From Planctomycetota bacterium (GTDB lineage Bacteria > Planctomycetota > Planctomycetia > Planctomycetales > Planctomycetaceae): DNA of 64,000 nt. The position numbers were made by a program, and so were the translations under genes. Below, piece by piece: positions 9,723 through 20,334 of the stretch. Location of the stretch: assembly GCA_014584345.1 (NCBI GenBank), contig JACTNB010000030.1, forward strand, positions 1 through 64,000. Reading direction: 5' to 3'. Within the stretch, counting starts at the first letter, position 1, and each line of letters starts with the position of its first letter. Below the pieces are notes generated by a model. The model saw nothing but the letters and a program-made list of their open reading frames with translations. It ran no database searches and was not told where the DNA came from.

Positions 9723-10430
9723 ATGCGGAAATCTTCCGTCGACGAAATTCGCCGACGTTTCGACGAGGATGTCGAACGGTTTTCGAACCTGGAAACAGGC
9801 CAGTCCGCCACGATGGATGCCGCGCTCGCGATGCAACTCATCACGCAGGCAGCCGCGTGCACTACCCCCGCTGCCCGGGATTTACTGGATATCGGCTGCG
9901 GCGCGGGTAACTACACCCTGAAGCTGCTCGAACTTCTACCGCATTTGAACGTCACCCTCGTGGACTTGAGCCGTCCGATGCTGGAACGCGCCGCTCAGCG
10001 TATCGGCCCGCTTACCACGGGAATGGTGACTTCCCATCAGGTGGATATCCGCGAGTTTTCCCCGCCTGGCGAAAGCTACGACATCATCCTGGCCGCCGCG
10101 GTATTGCATCATCTGCGCGGCGAGGACGAATGGAGGTCGGTCTTCCGCAAGCTGTATCAAATGCTGCGCCCTGGCGGGTCCTGCTGGATCTTCGATCTGG
10201 TGGAAAGCTCGATCCCGCCGGTGCAGGCGTTGATGTGGCAGCAGTATGGGGCATACCTGGCGGATTTCAAGGGGGAGGAATATCGGGACCAGGTTTTTGC
10301 CTATATCGCACGGGAAGATACCCCGCGCGATTTGCTGTTTCAAATCGATCTGCTCCGCGAAGTCGGCTTTCAAGCAGCGGAGGTGCTGCACAAGCAAAGC
10401 TGCTTCGCGGCTTTCGGCACGGTGAAGTAG
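9723..10430 (+). CDS. Class I SAM-dependent methyltransferase
   Basis: The 235-residue protein has the motif I glycine loop 'LLDIGCGAGNYTLKLL' at about residue 53, an acidic end of strand 2 ('VTLVDLS') and motif IV-like 'YDIILAAAVLHHL'. This is the standard class I methyltransferase fold using S-adenosylmethionine. The ATG at 9723 is chosen; a TTG at 9681 would extend it by 14 residues and has no better ribosome-binding site. The substrate cannot be told from sequence. It starts 51 bp after the GGDEF gene on the same strand, so co-transcription is likely, and it converges on the GNAT gene. Confidence 0.87.
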   Translation: MRKSSVDEIRRRFDEDVERFSNLETGQSATMDAALAMQLITQAAACTTPAARDLLDIGCGAGNYTLKLLELLPHLNVTLVDLSRPMLERAAQRIGPLTTGMVTSHQVDIREFSPPGESYDIILAAAVLHHLRGEDEWRSVFRKLYQMLRPGGSCWIFDLVESSIPPVQALMWQQYGAYLADFKGEEYRDQVFAYIAREDTPRDLLFQIDLLREVGFQAAEVLHKQSCFAAFGTVK

Positions 10431-10461
10431 GCAGCGCACAAGACGATACGCGAAAAGTCGT

Positions 10462-10929
10462 TCAATCTGTAACCGGTCCATCCGGGGAGGCAGCGGCAAG
10501 CCCGGCGGCAGACGCTGGAGTGATCCAGCACGATTCGTGCCGAGTCATGCCGATACGCGGATAATAGGCCACGGCCTGGGGAGCAGCCAGCAGGATGAGA
10601 TTGGTGTGGCAACCGGCCGCCGCATGCGCGCGACGGAGCAATTCCCGACCGATCCCCCGGCGTTGAAAGGCCTCGTCAACCGCCAGATCGGAGAGATAGG
10701 TGCAGTACGAGAAGTCGGAAAGGGCGCGCGCGACACCCACCAGCTTTCCAGCGACCCGCGCGGTGCAGAGGACATCCGCATTGGCCAGCATTCCGGCGAT
10801 TGTCGCCGGCTGTTCGACAGGCCGGCGCGCGGCCAGACCCGAGCGCCGCAGCACATCCACGAACTCGTCCGAGGACAGGTCGGGTTCCAGTTGATAGCAG
10901 ACCTGTTCAGCGGGCAGGGGTGCCGTCAT
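10462..10929 (-). CDS. GNAT-family N-acetyltransferase
   Basis: The 155-residue protein has the GNAT acetyl-CoA pyrophosphate loop 'DEAFQRRGIGRELLRRA' in the middle, with the preceding 'YLSDLAV' strand and the following 'LILLAAPQAVAYYPRIGM' typical of the fold. The substrate is unknown. Its ATG overlaps the TGA stop of the upstream oxidoreductase gene by four bases (TCAT on the plus strand), so translation is probably coupled to it. The C-terminus is Ala/Gly/Pro-rich and probably disordered. Confidence 0.88.
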   Translation of the reverse strand: MTAPLPAEQVCYQLEPDLSSDEFVDVLRRSGLAARRPVEQPATIAGMLANADVLCTARVAGKLVGVARALSDFSYCTYLSDLAVDEAFQRRGIGRELLRRAHAAAGCHTNLILLAAPQAVAYYPRIGMTRHESCWITPASAAGLAAASPDGPVTD

Positions 10930-12239
10930 ACCGTCCAGTCTCGCGCGGCCCGCGAGCGGAGCAGATTGGCCTCGGGATCGTCGATGAATTCTTCCTTCAC
11001 GGGGTCGAATTTCAGTTTTCGCTGCAATACCCAGGAAAGGGCCGCCGCATGGCTGGCGATGTGCGAACGCCGCATGACGTCGGCATTGGCGGCCGTGGTC
11101 CCGCGGCTTCGCATGGCATCGAAGAAATCGCGAGCATGGGCACTCACATCCAATCCGCGGACCCGTTTGTAGTTTTCGCCCAGTTCCTGCTTCAGGGCAT
11201 CCGAGGAGACCACGATTTCCCCTTCATCCCCGGTTTCCACCCAGCCTTCATCGCCGATGAAACGGACGGGGCATGTTCCCAGTCGCGTAATGTAATGCGG
11301 CGAACGATCTCCAAAGGGATCCTTCAGGAAATCGATCACCAGCTTCACGCCATTTTCGTAGCGGCACAGAATGTTCTCGGGTGTCGGCTCGTATTCAATC
11401 GGCATCGTGTCGTCGGCCTGATTCGCCCACTGACACAAATCGACCGTATGCGCGCCCCAGTCGAGCACGCGTGCACCCGAATCGAAATCCCACTGACCAC
11501 GCCAGCCACGCCCATCGACGTACTTCTGGTTAAAGGGCCGCCAAGCCGCTGGTCCCAGCCAGAGATTCCAATCGACCACATCGCGCGGGGGCGTCGGTTC
11601 CGCCGGAAGCCAGGTATTGTCGAGCACCGGAATGTAGATGGATGCGTGCAACGTGTGCAGCTTGCCAAGTTTTCCGCTATGAGCCAGTTCGACGGCTTTC
11701 TGAAAGTTCGCCACGCTCCGCCGCTGTGTTCCCGCCTGAAACACACGCCGTTCCCGATGCATCGTATTGGCAAGATCCTGGCAGGCTTGGATTGTGATGC
11801 CACACGGCTTTTCGCTGTACACATCCTTGCCCGCCTGGGCAGCCAGTATGGATGCCGCCGCATGCCAGCGGTCCCCCGTGGCAATCAACACGGCGTCGAT
11901 GTCGGGCCGTTCCAATAGCTCGCGAAAATCGCGGTAGAGTTTGCAGTCGGTATTGCCGTAGTGCCCATCGACCAGTGCCTTGCCGGCCTGGCGACGACGG
12001 TCCTGCACATCGGCAATCGCCACACAACGGATATCGTCGAATTTCAGCATGGCGGTCAGATCGTACGTGCAGCGGGGCCCAATTCCGATGACCCCCAGAT
12101 TGATCCGCTCGTTCGGCAATGTTTTACCCGGCTGAGCCAGCACGTGCGATGGCACGATTATGGGGAGGGCAGCCACTGCCGAAACCGTGGCAGCCCCGCG
12201 CAGAAACTGACGTCGTGATGCGTTCTTCGATTGATTCAT
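10926..12239 (-). CDS. Tat-exported Gfo/Idh/MocA family oxidoreductase
   Basis: The 437-residue protein begins with a twin-arginine signal (R9, R10 in 'SRRQFLRG', then a hydrophobic Ala/Val stretch ending near VLAQ). A Rossmann NAD(P) site follows ('LGVIGIGPR'), then the 'YSEKPCG' motif with the EKP lysine expected of Gfo/Idh/MocA enzymes, and the C-terminal alpha/beta substrate domain. These enzymes oxidise or reduce sugars or inositols, and the Tat signal indicates export already folded with cofactor. Much longer open frame upstream (to 12911) is antisense to another gene and lacks homology, so the start at 12239 is secure. It is operonic with the GNAT gene. Confidence 0.93.
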   Translation of the reverse strand: MNQSKNASRRQFLRGAATVSAVAALPIIVPSHVLAQPGKTLPNERINLGVIGIGPRCTYDLTAMLKFDDIRCVAIADVQDRRRQAGKALVDGHYGNTDCKLYRDFRELLERPDIDAVLIATGDRWHAAASILAAQAGKDVYSEKPCGITIQACQDLANTMHRERRVFQAGTQRRSVANFQKAVELAHSGKLGKLHTLHASIYIPVLDNTWLPAEPTPPRDVVDWNLWLGPAAWRPFNQKYVDGRGWRGQWDFDSGARVLDWGAHTVDLCQWANQADDTMPIEYEPTPENILCRYENGVKLVIDFLKDPFGDRSPHYITRLGTCPVRFIGDEGWVETGDEGEIVVSSDALKQELGENYKRVRGLDVSAHARDFFDAMRSRGTTAANADVMRRSHIASHAAALSWVLQRKLKFDPVKEEFIDDPEANLLRSRAARDWTV

Positions 12240-12459
12240 ATTCCGCGACTCCGTAACAATGCCACTGCTGGCGGCTGTCTTGGTTTGGCTACTGCACTGG
12301 TTGCGGTATGTCGGGAACTCCAGACATACGGCCACTCCCTGGGAAGTATAAGCCAGACCACATGCGTCACGCAAATGAAGCGTCCGTGCGGGGCGCGTCG
12401 TCGCAACGATCCGGCAACCCGAGCGGCCACAATAACGATGGGAATGGAGGAACACGAGT

Positions 12460-13416
12460 ATGCTCATCAGAATATTGGCCATGGGGTTCGCGCTGCAGAG
12501 CGTCTGCGGGATTTGTGCCCCGCGCGTGGTTCTGTCGCAGCAGATACCGTCCCTCCCGTCGGGCAATCTGCGGATTTCCGCCCCGCTGCTCGACTCTGAA
12601 GTGGTCATCAGCACCACCCAGAGACTGGCGGGAGCGATAGATGCGGTAACCTGGCGCGGGCGGAATTTTATCGACAGCACCGACCATGGCCGACAATTGC
12701 AGTCCGCCTCGAATTTCGATGCCGGCAGCCCCATGATCCCCGAAACCTTCAATCCCACCGAAGCCGGCTCTGTCTTCGATGGCGCGGGCCCCACATCGTC
12801 CAGCCGGTTGTTGCATGCGCTGGCCACCGGAAATCGATTGCAGACAACCACGCAGATGGCCTTCTGGCTAAGGCCCGATGGGAATTCGCTGGGGCACCCC
12901 GCCAAAAACAAAACCGTGCTGTCGAATCATCTGCTGACCAAATGGGTTACAATCGGCTATCGCAACCTGCCCCAGGTGATTGAATACAATGTCACATTCG
13001 GCTTGCCCGTCGACGAGCAACACACCTATGCGCAGTTTGAACTGATCACGGGCTACATGCCCGCCGAGTTCAACCAGTTTTTGATCTACCTGCCGGACGA
13101 GGATGAATTTCGTCCGATTTCCGTAGGTCCAGGAGAGCAGGCCTACCCGGTGGTCCTGGCGACGCAGGATGGCAACTGGGCCATGGGCTGTTATTCGCCC
13201 GAACGCCTGGGGCCAGACTGGCAGGGTCCGACCTATGGCCGCTTCCAATTCCTCGCCGAACGCGTCAACAAGTGGAACTGCGTGGCACGCCATCGCAAGT
13301 CCACTGGAGTGGAGCCAGGGAATTATGCCTTTCGAACCTTCGTGGTCCTGGGGGATCTGGCCCTGGTACAGCAGGGTCTCCGCGCGCTGACACGGGAATT
13401 TTCGGGTACGGAATAA
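12460..13416 (+). CDS. Secreted protein of unknown function
   Basis: The product has 318 residues, with a signal peptide of about 25 residues ending near VVLSQQ. The start has a good GGAGG site at 12446-12450, nine bases before the ATG. The body is rich in beta-strand-like, aromatic segments ('FNQFLIYLPDEDEFRPI', 'GNWAMGCYSPERLG') and has no transmembrane helix. The mid-protein pattern is reminiscent of carbohydrate-binding or mutarotase-like beta-sandwich proteins, but I cannot name a family. The 220-bp gap upstream is shared with the divergent Gfo/Idh/MocA gene and should contain both promoters. A periplasmic or secreted location is inferred. Confidence 0.78.
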   Translation: MLIRILAMGFALQSVCGICAPRVVLSQQIPSLPSGNLRISAPLLDSEVVISTTQRLAGAIDAVTWRGRNFIDSTDHGRQLQSASNFDAGSPMIPETFNPTEAGSVFDGAGPTSSSRLLHALATGNRLQTTTQMAFWLRPDGNSLGHPAKNKTVLSNHLLTKWVTIGYRNLPQVIEYNVTFGLPVDEQHTYAQFELITGYMPAEFNQFLIYLPDEDEFRPISVGPGEQAYPVVLATQDGNWAMGCYSPERLGPDWQGPTYGRFQFLAERVNKWNCVARHRKSTGVEPGNYAFRTFVVLGDLALVQQGLRALTREFSGTE

Positions 13417-13470
13417 GCCCGCTCAGGAAGCAACCCCGGGCAATGCGGGATTGTACCAGACGGCGCCGGC

Positions 13471-14718
<1,248 letters not shown>

Positions 14719-14721
14719 GCT

Positions 14722-14952
<231 letters not shown>

Positions 14953-15358
14953 TCTCACCCTCTCCTCAAACAGGTGTGCTAGAAGCAATTCCGCCCAAAT
15001 TTCCGGGAATACCAGATCCCTCAGGCACTATCGCGTGTTCGTTGGTAATTGACAAGCCTCAGCCAGATGGTTCCTGACCGATTCGTAATCCCAGCGGAGG
15101 TATATCGGTTTTTGAATTACGTGTAAACTCTATTTGATCGGGATCTTGGCGATTTTTCCCGGCTCGTGGTGTGGGATAATGCTTCGCAATATTCCCCCGG
15201 ACGGTGTGTGCTGCCGCCGAATTGCACATAGCGAACGTCGTTTCGGTCGATTCGCGGGAAGCAATTTCGGATCGGCCCCGGCCAGGAAAGCATGCGGGGC
15301 GGAGGATTGAGAGCCCACGTTTGAAGAACCAGGGTTGGGCACCCCCGAAATGTCGGCT
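14953..15358. other. Intergenic region between porin gene and acpP
   Basis: This is about 400 bp without a convincing gene; open frames here are short and lack homology. It contains the candidate acpP promoter at 15027-15055 and, further out, GC-rich sequence just past the end of the porin gene. I see no repeat or strong terminator. Confidence 0.5.
15027..15055 (-). promoter_or_regulatory. Candidate sigma70-type promoter for acpP-fabF
   Basis: On the minus strand TTGTCA (15055-15050) and GATAGT (15032-15027) are separated by 17 bases. They match 5 of 6 and 4 of 6 positions of the -35 and -10 consensus. Transcription would start near 15020, leaving a leader of about 70 bases before the GTG start of acpP. 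This is by eye; no transcription data. Confidence 0.4.
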
Positions 15359-16840
15359 TCAGTAATTCACCTGAAACTGAAACCGCATCAAATCGCCGCG
15401 GAACTGACTGTACGAGAGTGTGTCCGCCGTCCCCAGCGCGCGGGTGTTCGTGCGATCCGTGATCGTATACATGGACACAAACTCCATCGATTTGTTGATC
15501 TGCCATTCCAGCCCCAGTTCCCATTCGTTGATGTCCACATACGGGGCATTCCGTTCCGATTTATACCCCCCATCGTAATAGGCCCAGCGGACAAAGGGAT
15601 AAAATTCTCCACGACATTTGGTTTTGTGGCGATACATCGCCATGGCGTAGCCCCCGGAAAGCGGTCGTTTGATCACTTCCGTTTGAGCATCGTTGAGGCC
15701 CGGGCCATGACCAAAATTCCACTCTGCCTGAAACCCGAAGGGCTGCGGATAATAAATGATCGAGCCCCCCAGACGCTCGTCGCGAATTCCCTCTCGCTTC
15801 CCCGTTTCCAACGTCCCCAGCGGACGGACAGCAGCCCCCACTCCCAGTGGGCTGATGGGCGATGATAACACCGTATACTCACCCGTGTAGCCCTGCAGGC
15901 CGAGTTCCATCATCTGCCCCCCACAAAACGTGATCGGCAGCGTCAATCGCGACACAAAGTGCAGATTGTCATTCTGCTCCCGCAGCGATCCCCCTTGCCC
16001 CGCGTACACCCCGACACCAAACACTCCGTAATTCCCAGATCCCTTCAGGTTTTCATCGCTCAACTTCTTGAAGAACTCCTGGGCATACTCCGGAGTCCAA
16101 TAGTAGAAAACCCCCAGGTCGCGTTCGTTCTTTACGGCACTGTTGAAGCCATCGTTACGATCGAGCGGCAATCGATTCTGGCTGGATTGCAGATTCTCCC
16201 AACCGTACGGAACCTTCGATTGCCCCACACGGAAGCGGTTGACCTTGTCGTCATCCAGATAGAGATCGAAGTACAAGTCGCGAATCTGAGCGAAGTGATT
16301 GCCATCGGGGCTCCCGGGAGGCGTGCTGGCAAAATCGGGCTGAAAGTAAAGCGAAATATGATCCGTCACATCGCCAAACAGAACCAGTCGGGCCCGCCGA
16401 ATGCCGAAGGTCTGGTCCTCGCCCACGAAGCCATCCCCATTATGATGCGGAGGCGCGGAATTAGGCCCCAGATTCAACTGCTCGTTGATACGGAACTGGG
16501 TATAGCCCCGCAAACTGTACTTTTCGAACCATTTTTTCTTGGGGGCCGGTTCGGTAGCCTTCGCTTTTTCTTCGAGCTTCTCCGGTTCCAAAACCGGAGG
16601 TGTCGGCAGACTCGATTCCTCGATCCGCATTGATTGCTCCGACTCCAACGCCTCCAGGCGGGCTTCGGTTTCCTGGAGGCGCCGCGTCAGTTCGTCCATG
16701 CTCCAGGCTGCCGTCGACTGCGGCGCCGGGGGAGGCATTAAACTTTCTCCCGGAGGAGTCCCGAAGGCGAAAACAGACCCGCAAGCCATTGCCTGCAGGC
16801 AGAACCAGATGATCAACAGCAGAGAATTGTTTCGAGTCAT
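15359..16840 (-). CDS. OprO/OprP-type outer-membrane porin
   Basis: The 493-residue protein has a signal peptide (about 1-25), a short coiled-coil-like segment (about 45-75, 'DELTRRLQETEARLEALESEQ') and a Pro/Lys linker. A beta-barrel follows, with alternating strands such as 'YSLRGYTQFRINEQ', 'GIRRARLVLFGDVTDHISLYFQPDF' and 'RFRVGQSKVPYGWENLQ', ending in 'FQFQVNY' with aromatic residues as in outer-membrane barrels. This is the phosphate-selective porin O/P family, which forms trimeric anion channels; the N-terminal coiled coil could drive trimerisation or contact the wall. Substrate specificity is not readable. It sits inside a fatty-acid synthesis cluster, between fabD and acpP, where fabG would be expected. 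Confidence 0.88.
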   Translation of the reverse strand: MTRNNSLLLIIWFCLQAMACGSVFAFGTPPGESLMPPPAPQSTAAWSMDELTRRLQETEARLEALESEQSMRIEESSLPTPPVLEPEKLEEKAKATEPAPKKKWFEKYSLRGYTQFRINEQLNLGPNSAPPHHNGDGFVGEDQTFGIRRARLVLFGDVTDHISLYFQPDFASTPPGSPDGNHFAQIRDLYFDLYLDDDKVNRFRVGQSKVPYGWENLQSSQNRLPLDRNDGFNSAVKNERDLGVFYYWTPEYAQEFFKKLSDENLKGSGNYGVFGVGVYAGQGGSLREQNDNLHFVSRLTLPITFCGGQMMELGLQGYTGEYTVLSSPISPLGVGAAVRPLGTLETGKREGIRDERLGGSIIYYPQPFGFQAEWNFGHGPGLNDAQTEVIKRPLSGGYAMAMYRHKTKCRGEFYPFVRWAYYDGGYKSERNAPYVDINEWELGLEWQINKSMEFVSMYTITDRTNTRALGTADTLSYSQFRGDLMRFQFQVNY

Positions 16841-17292
16841 TACCGGCAGATATCCATACAGAAGAACAGGTGTCGAGGAAGCCCTACGAACCCATCGAAA
16901 TCGAACGATCGACCAGCTAACGAGCGTCGGCGACCAGCACGCAAAGCTTGCTGAAACTGCCCGACCGTTACAATCGCTACAATCCTAATTTCGCATTCTT
17001 CGGCATTGAGTCGTTTGGAATATCACTCATTTCCCTGAACTTAACACAATATTAACATTTATAACCACTTAAAAGAAAGACTGTTACCGTCGAAGACGGC
17101 CTTTACCGAAGCGCGCGGAACCGCCGGACGAGGGGAGTCGGATGCGCGCACCACCCGCTGCGAGCGAGGACATTTCGCGCATGCCAACCCGCGGCCCCGT
17201 AGGCTCTGCTCGAGTGATCGAAAAGAAGGTGCGGGGCAGCCCCGCGGGTCCGGCGGAAATAAGCCAGCCGGGGATGCAGAGACCGCTCGCGT
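16841..17292. other. Intergenic region between porin gene and fabD
   Basis: This is about 450 bp without a gene. It contains a conspicuously AT-rich tract at about 17018-17090 inside otherwise GC-rich DNA, and a candidate fabD terminator at 17219-17245. The AT-rich tract is a plausible porin promoter area for the minus strand. Confidence 0.5.
17219..17245 (-). terminator. Candidate intrinsic terminator downstream of fabD
   Basis: On the minus strand the palindrome GCGGGGCTGCCCCGC (17245-17231) is followed within a few bases by CTTCTTTTC. The fold would be a five-base-pair GC stem with a five-base loop and a weak U-tract. It sits about 50 bp after the fabD stop codon. The U-tract is interrupted, so the call is tentative. 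Confidence 0.4.
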
Positions 17293-18207
17293 CTACAACG
17301 ATTCGTCGTTGAAGTTGTCGAACGGGGATTTGCGGCTGATACGTTTCATCAGGCCTTTGAGGACAGTCCCCGGTCCAATCTCGCAGAAATGGACGATACC
17401 GGCGTCGAGCAGGGTCTGCATCGACTTTTCCCAGAGCACAGGGTGAACAACCTGCTTGACGAGGATCTCGCGGATTTCGTCGGAGGTGTGATGCGGTTGT
17501 GCATCGACATTGGATACCACGGGCATCTTCGGGGGAAGCACCGTGACGGTTTCCAGCACCTCGGCCAGTTTATCCGTCGCGGACTGCATGATCGGGGTAT
17601 GAAAGGCCCCGGCGACCTTCAGCGGAATGGGCCGGCCTCCCATCGCTTCCGCCAGGGGGACCACCTGCTCGCAGGCCGCCTTGTCGCCGGAAACCACGAT
17701 GTTGCCCGGACACAGATAATTGGCGATCTGTAGCAGTCCCGCACTGCTGGCCTGTTGACACAGTTCCCGCACCTGGGCTTCGTCGAGCAACAGGATGCTC
17801 ACCATGCCCGAGGGAGTAGCCTCTGCGGCGGCCTGCATGGCTTCCCCCCGGACCTTCACAACCCGCAGACCATCCTCGAACGACAATGCACCGGCAAACG
17901 CCAGGGCCGTGTATTCCCCCAAACTCAGCCCGGCGGCCATCTGGCATTGATCAATCCGTTCCGGCGCGTTTTCCCGCACGATTTCTATCATGGCAAGGCT
18001 GGAGACGTACAACGCGGGCTGACTGACGTTGGTGGCATTCAGCTTTTCTTCGGGGCCGTTCGCACACAACTCGAGCAGATTGTAGCCGAGGATTTCGGCT
18101 GCTTGATCGAACATGGCCTTGGCGGCCGGGTATCGCTGGGCGGTTTTCACGCCCATACCAATATGTTGAGCACCCTGTCCGGGAAACAGGAAGGCGGTCT
18201 GACTCAT
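17293..18207 (-). CDS. fabD: Malonyl CoA-acyl carrier protein transacylase (FabD)
   Basis: The 304-residue protein has the oxyanion-hole loop 'FPGQGAQHIGMG' at about 8-19, nucleophile S95 in 'GLSLGEYTAL', and catalytic H203 in 'GAFHTPIM'. It moves malonyl groups from CoA to ACP, supplying FabF. Length and motif order are standard. plsX lies 153 bp upstream on the same strand; fabH, usually between them, is absent. A candidate terminator follows. Confidence 0.97.
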   Translation of the reverse strand: MSQTAFLFPGQGAQHIGMGVKTAQRYPAAKAMFDQAAEILGYNLLELCANGPEEKLNATNVSQPALYVSSLAMIEIVRENAPERIDQCQMAAGLSLGEYTALAFAGALSFEDGLRVVKVRGEAMQAAAEATPSGMVSILLLDEAQVRELCQQASSAGLLQIANYLCPGNIVVSGDKAACEQVVPLAEAMGGRPIPLKVAGAFHTPIMQSATDKLAEVLETVTVLPPKMPVVSNVDAQPHHTSDEIREILVKQVVHPVLWEKSMQTLLDAGIVHFCEIGPGTVLKGLMKRISRKSPFDNFNDESL

Positions 18208-18360
18208 GATCGTAATCCTGATTTCTTATGCCGGGTTCTGGACCGGCTGGTGGTTTGAACAGAATGGAAGCCGCCCCGAGGAAACGGCCGTCTGGAACCG
18301 ATCCGAACAGCAGAATTATCCGGGAACCTGCCTGAAAACATTGGGCTCTCACAGAGCGTT

Positions 18361-19365
18361 TCAGGCAATCACGGGCATCTCCGTCAGTTGCTCAACAATG
18401 GTTTCGTTGAGGTTGCGCTCGCTCATCTTGATGCAGGTGAACAGGGAATTGGCCATCGCACGGGCATCGCTGGATCCATGGCAGATCATGCACAGCCCGT
18501 CAATACCCAACAGGGGCGCCCCTCCGGTTTCCCGATATTCATAACGCCGCGCCGCCTGATGAAACGCCTGGCCGGCAATGGCCTTTTCCGCATCGAGGGC
18601 CGAAGTAATTTCATGGGAGAGCACACGGAACATCATGTCCGCCATCCCTTCGCTCACCTTGAGCACCACATTCCCCACGAAGCCTTCGCAGACAATGACG
18701 TCTGCTTCCCCCTGGTAGATCCCCCGCCCTTCGACGTTGCCGATGTAATTTTTTTTCAGAGCGGAAGCCTGGAAATACTGGTGCGCTTCGCGGACGAGAT
18801 CCGTCCCCTTGCCATCTTCACTCCCGATATTCAACAGCCCCACGCGCGGGTTGGCAATCCCCATCATCTGCTCGGCATAAATGGCCCCCATGATGCCGTA
18901 TTGGTACAGATGCTCGGGACGTGCAGCCGGATTGGCCCCGACATCCATCAGGATACATTTTCCCGTCAAAGTGGGAAGCACCACTGAAATGCCGGGGCGT
19001 TTCACGTTCTTGAGGAACAGTCGGGTGCGGAGACCGGCGGCGACAACGGCCCCGGTGTTGCCCGCGCTGACAACGGCCTCAACTTTTTTTTCCGCCATTA
19101 ATTTCCAGCAAACGGCGATGGAGGCATTTGGCTTCTTGCGCAAGGCGTCGGTTGGTTTTTCTTCCATGCCCACAAACCCTTCCGCCGGTTCGATCGTCAA
19201 CCGATCCCGGGGATAGTCGCGGTCACGCAGCAATTGCTCCAACTGGAGAGCATCTCCGACGAGATAAACATGCAGGGTTTCTCGTTGAGACAACGCAGCG
19301 AGCGCGCCCTCGATATTGATACCGGGCGCAGCGTCTCCACCCATGGCATCCAATGCAATTCGCAT
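18361..19365 (-). CDS. plsX: Phosphate acyltransferase PlsX
   Basis: The 334-residue protein opens with 'MRIALDAMGGDAAPG', the hallmark of PlsX. It also has 'AVVSAGNTGAVVAAGL', 'CILMDVGANPAARPEHLYQYGIMG' and 'DVIVCEGFVGNVVLKVSEG', all conserved in the family. It converts acyl-ACP to acyl-phosphate, the first step toward phosphatidic acid with PlsY. It lies downstream of rpmF and upstream of fabD, the conserved rpmF-plsX-fab neighbourhood. Confidence 0.97.
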   Translation of the reverse strand: MRIALDAMGGDAAPGINIEGALAALSQRETLHVYLVGDALQLEQLLRDRDYPRDRLTIEPAEGFVGMEEKPTDALRKKPNASIAVCWKLMAEKKVEAVVSAGNTGAVVAAGLRTRLFLKNVKRPGISVVLPTLTGKCILMDVGANPAARPEHLYQYGIMGAIYAEQMMGIANPRVGLLNIGSEDGKGTDLVREAHQYFQASALKKNYIGNVEGRGIYQGEADVIVCEGFVGNVVLKVSEGMADMMFRVLSHEITSALDAEKAIAGQAFHQAARRYEYRETGGAPLLGIDGLCMICHGSSDARAMANSLFTCIKMSERNLNETIVEQLTEMPVIA

Positions 19366-19598
19366 TCAGATCTCTTTTCCCGTTACTCAAGCTCGGCGGA
19401 AACAGGGTTTCCGCAATCCGTGGAAGACCAGACCGCCCCCCGGGCAGATACCGGTTTCACTATTGTGCCAGCGCGATTTTTCGATCACCGCCAAGGGGAG
19501 TTGATCGTTACCGATGGATGATGTCACCAAACAAACCGGAGAAGGCGCCAAGGGCTGGATCAGTTCTGCCAAGCCTGTATTGGGCTTCAAACAGGGAC

Positions 19599-19778
19599 TC
19601 AATCGGCGAATTCCAGCATCGTGCGTCCCATGTAAAAACCACAACTGGGACAGATGGTGTGACTGGGCGTGGGGCGTCCACAGTTCGAACAGAACTGCAA
19701 CTTCAGTGGGCGCACAGCATCATGGCTGCGACGCTTGCGGGAACGGGATTTCGACTGTCGCCTCTTTGGAAGACACAT
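19599..19778 (-). CDS. rpmF: 50S ribosomal protein L32
   Basis: The 59-codon gene reads MCLPKRRQSKSRSRKRRSHD at its start, the unmistakable L32 N-terminus, although the usual 'MAVPKR' is replaced by 'MCLPKR'. The C-terminal zinc ribbon is present: a CSNCG pair and a CPSCGFY pair. L32 is a structural protein of the large ribosomal subunit. Its position before plsX is conserved across bacteria and couples ribosome and lipid synthesis genes. A 233-bp gap separates it from plsX. An inverted repeat lies in its leader at 19823-19860. Confidence 0.96.
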   Translation of the reverse strand: MCLPKRRQSKSRSRKRRSHDAVRPLKLQFCSNCGRPTPSHTICPSCGFYMGRTMLEFAD

Positions 19779-19822
19779 TTTACCAACCTTTGAACTACTC
19801 TAAACACCCTGTGTATGTGAGA

Positions 19823-19860
19823 CCGCCTCGTGCCGTTGATTCTACCGGAGCATGAGGCGG
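19823..19860. repeat. Inverted repeat in the rpmF leader
   Basis: CCGCCTCGTGC (19823-19833) and GCATGAGGCGG (19850-19860) are complementary over 11 bases with one non-Watson-Crick position, separated by 16 bases. It sits 45 bp upstream of the rpmF start. It could be a leader hairpin or an operator; orientation and role are not established. Confidence 0.5.
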
Positions 19861-20185
19861 TGATTCGCGAAAGGTATCGTACCAAGTCACCGAATCAGCC
19901 GCGACCGTCGGCCAGGCTGTCTTCGATAATATGGAACGGACGCCCCACCGCAATGCGGCTTGCACAACGGGACTCCGCAAACATCTCCTTCAGAGCAAAA
20001 ATGTTACGGTGAGCAGGTTTCGCCTGTCAAGTAATCCCACTGTTTTTCCCCCTAATACCGATGAGACCAGAGCCCCCTGCGACTTTCCGACCGCAACTTA
20101 CCCGGAAAACACAGGAACTCATGTTCACTTGTCTCCGCCGATAGGGGACTTCGCCCCCGGGGTTGTCGAATTTTCCACCCCGAAT

Positions 20186-20329
20186 AAACTAGCCGCGCCC
20201 GTCAGGAAGCGGGCCACGTTTGGGTCTCATCAACCCCATAGGATTCCACACTAGTGAACCTTATGCCGGATGAGTGATTGCACGTTACTACGCCCGTCTG
20301 GCCCGCTTCCTCACGGGCGCGGCTAGTTT
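20186..20329. repeat. 144-bp element with 31-bp near-perfect terminal inverted repeats
   Basis: The left arm 20186-20216 and right arm 20299-20329 are reverse complements over 31 bases with a single mismatch (position 20203). Both contain ACTAGCCGCGCCCGT and AGGAAGCGGGCC. The 82-bp core has no open frame of note. This has the shape of a miniature inverted-repeat element or a large REP hairpin; no transposase or clear target duplication is visible. Confidence 0.75.
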
Positions 20330-20334
20330 TCCAG

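Noticed and set aside
12240..12911. N-terminal extension of the Gfo/Idh/MocA gene to 12911
   Set aside because: The extension is antisense to the secreted protein at 12460 and the Tat signal starts precisely at 12239.
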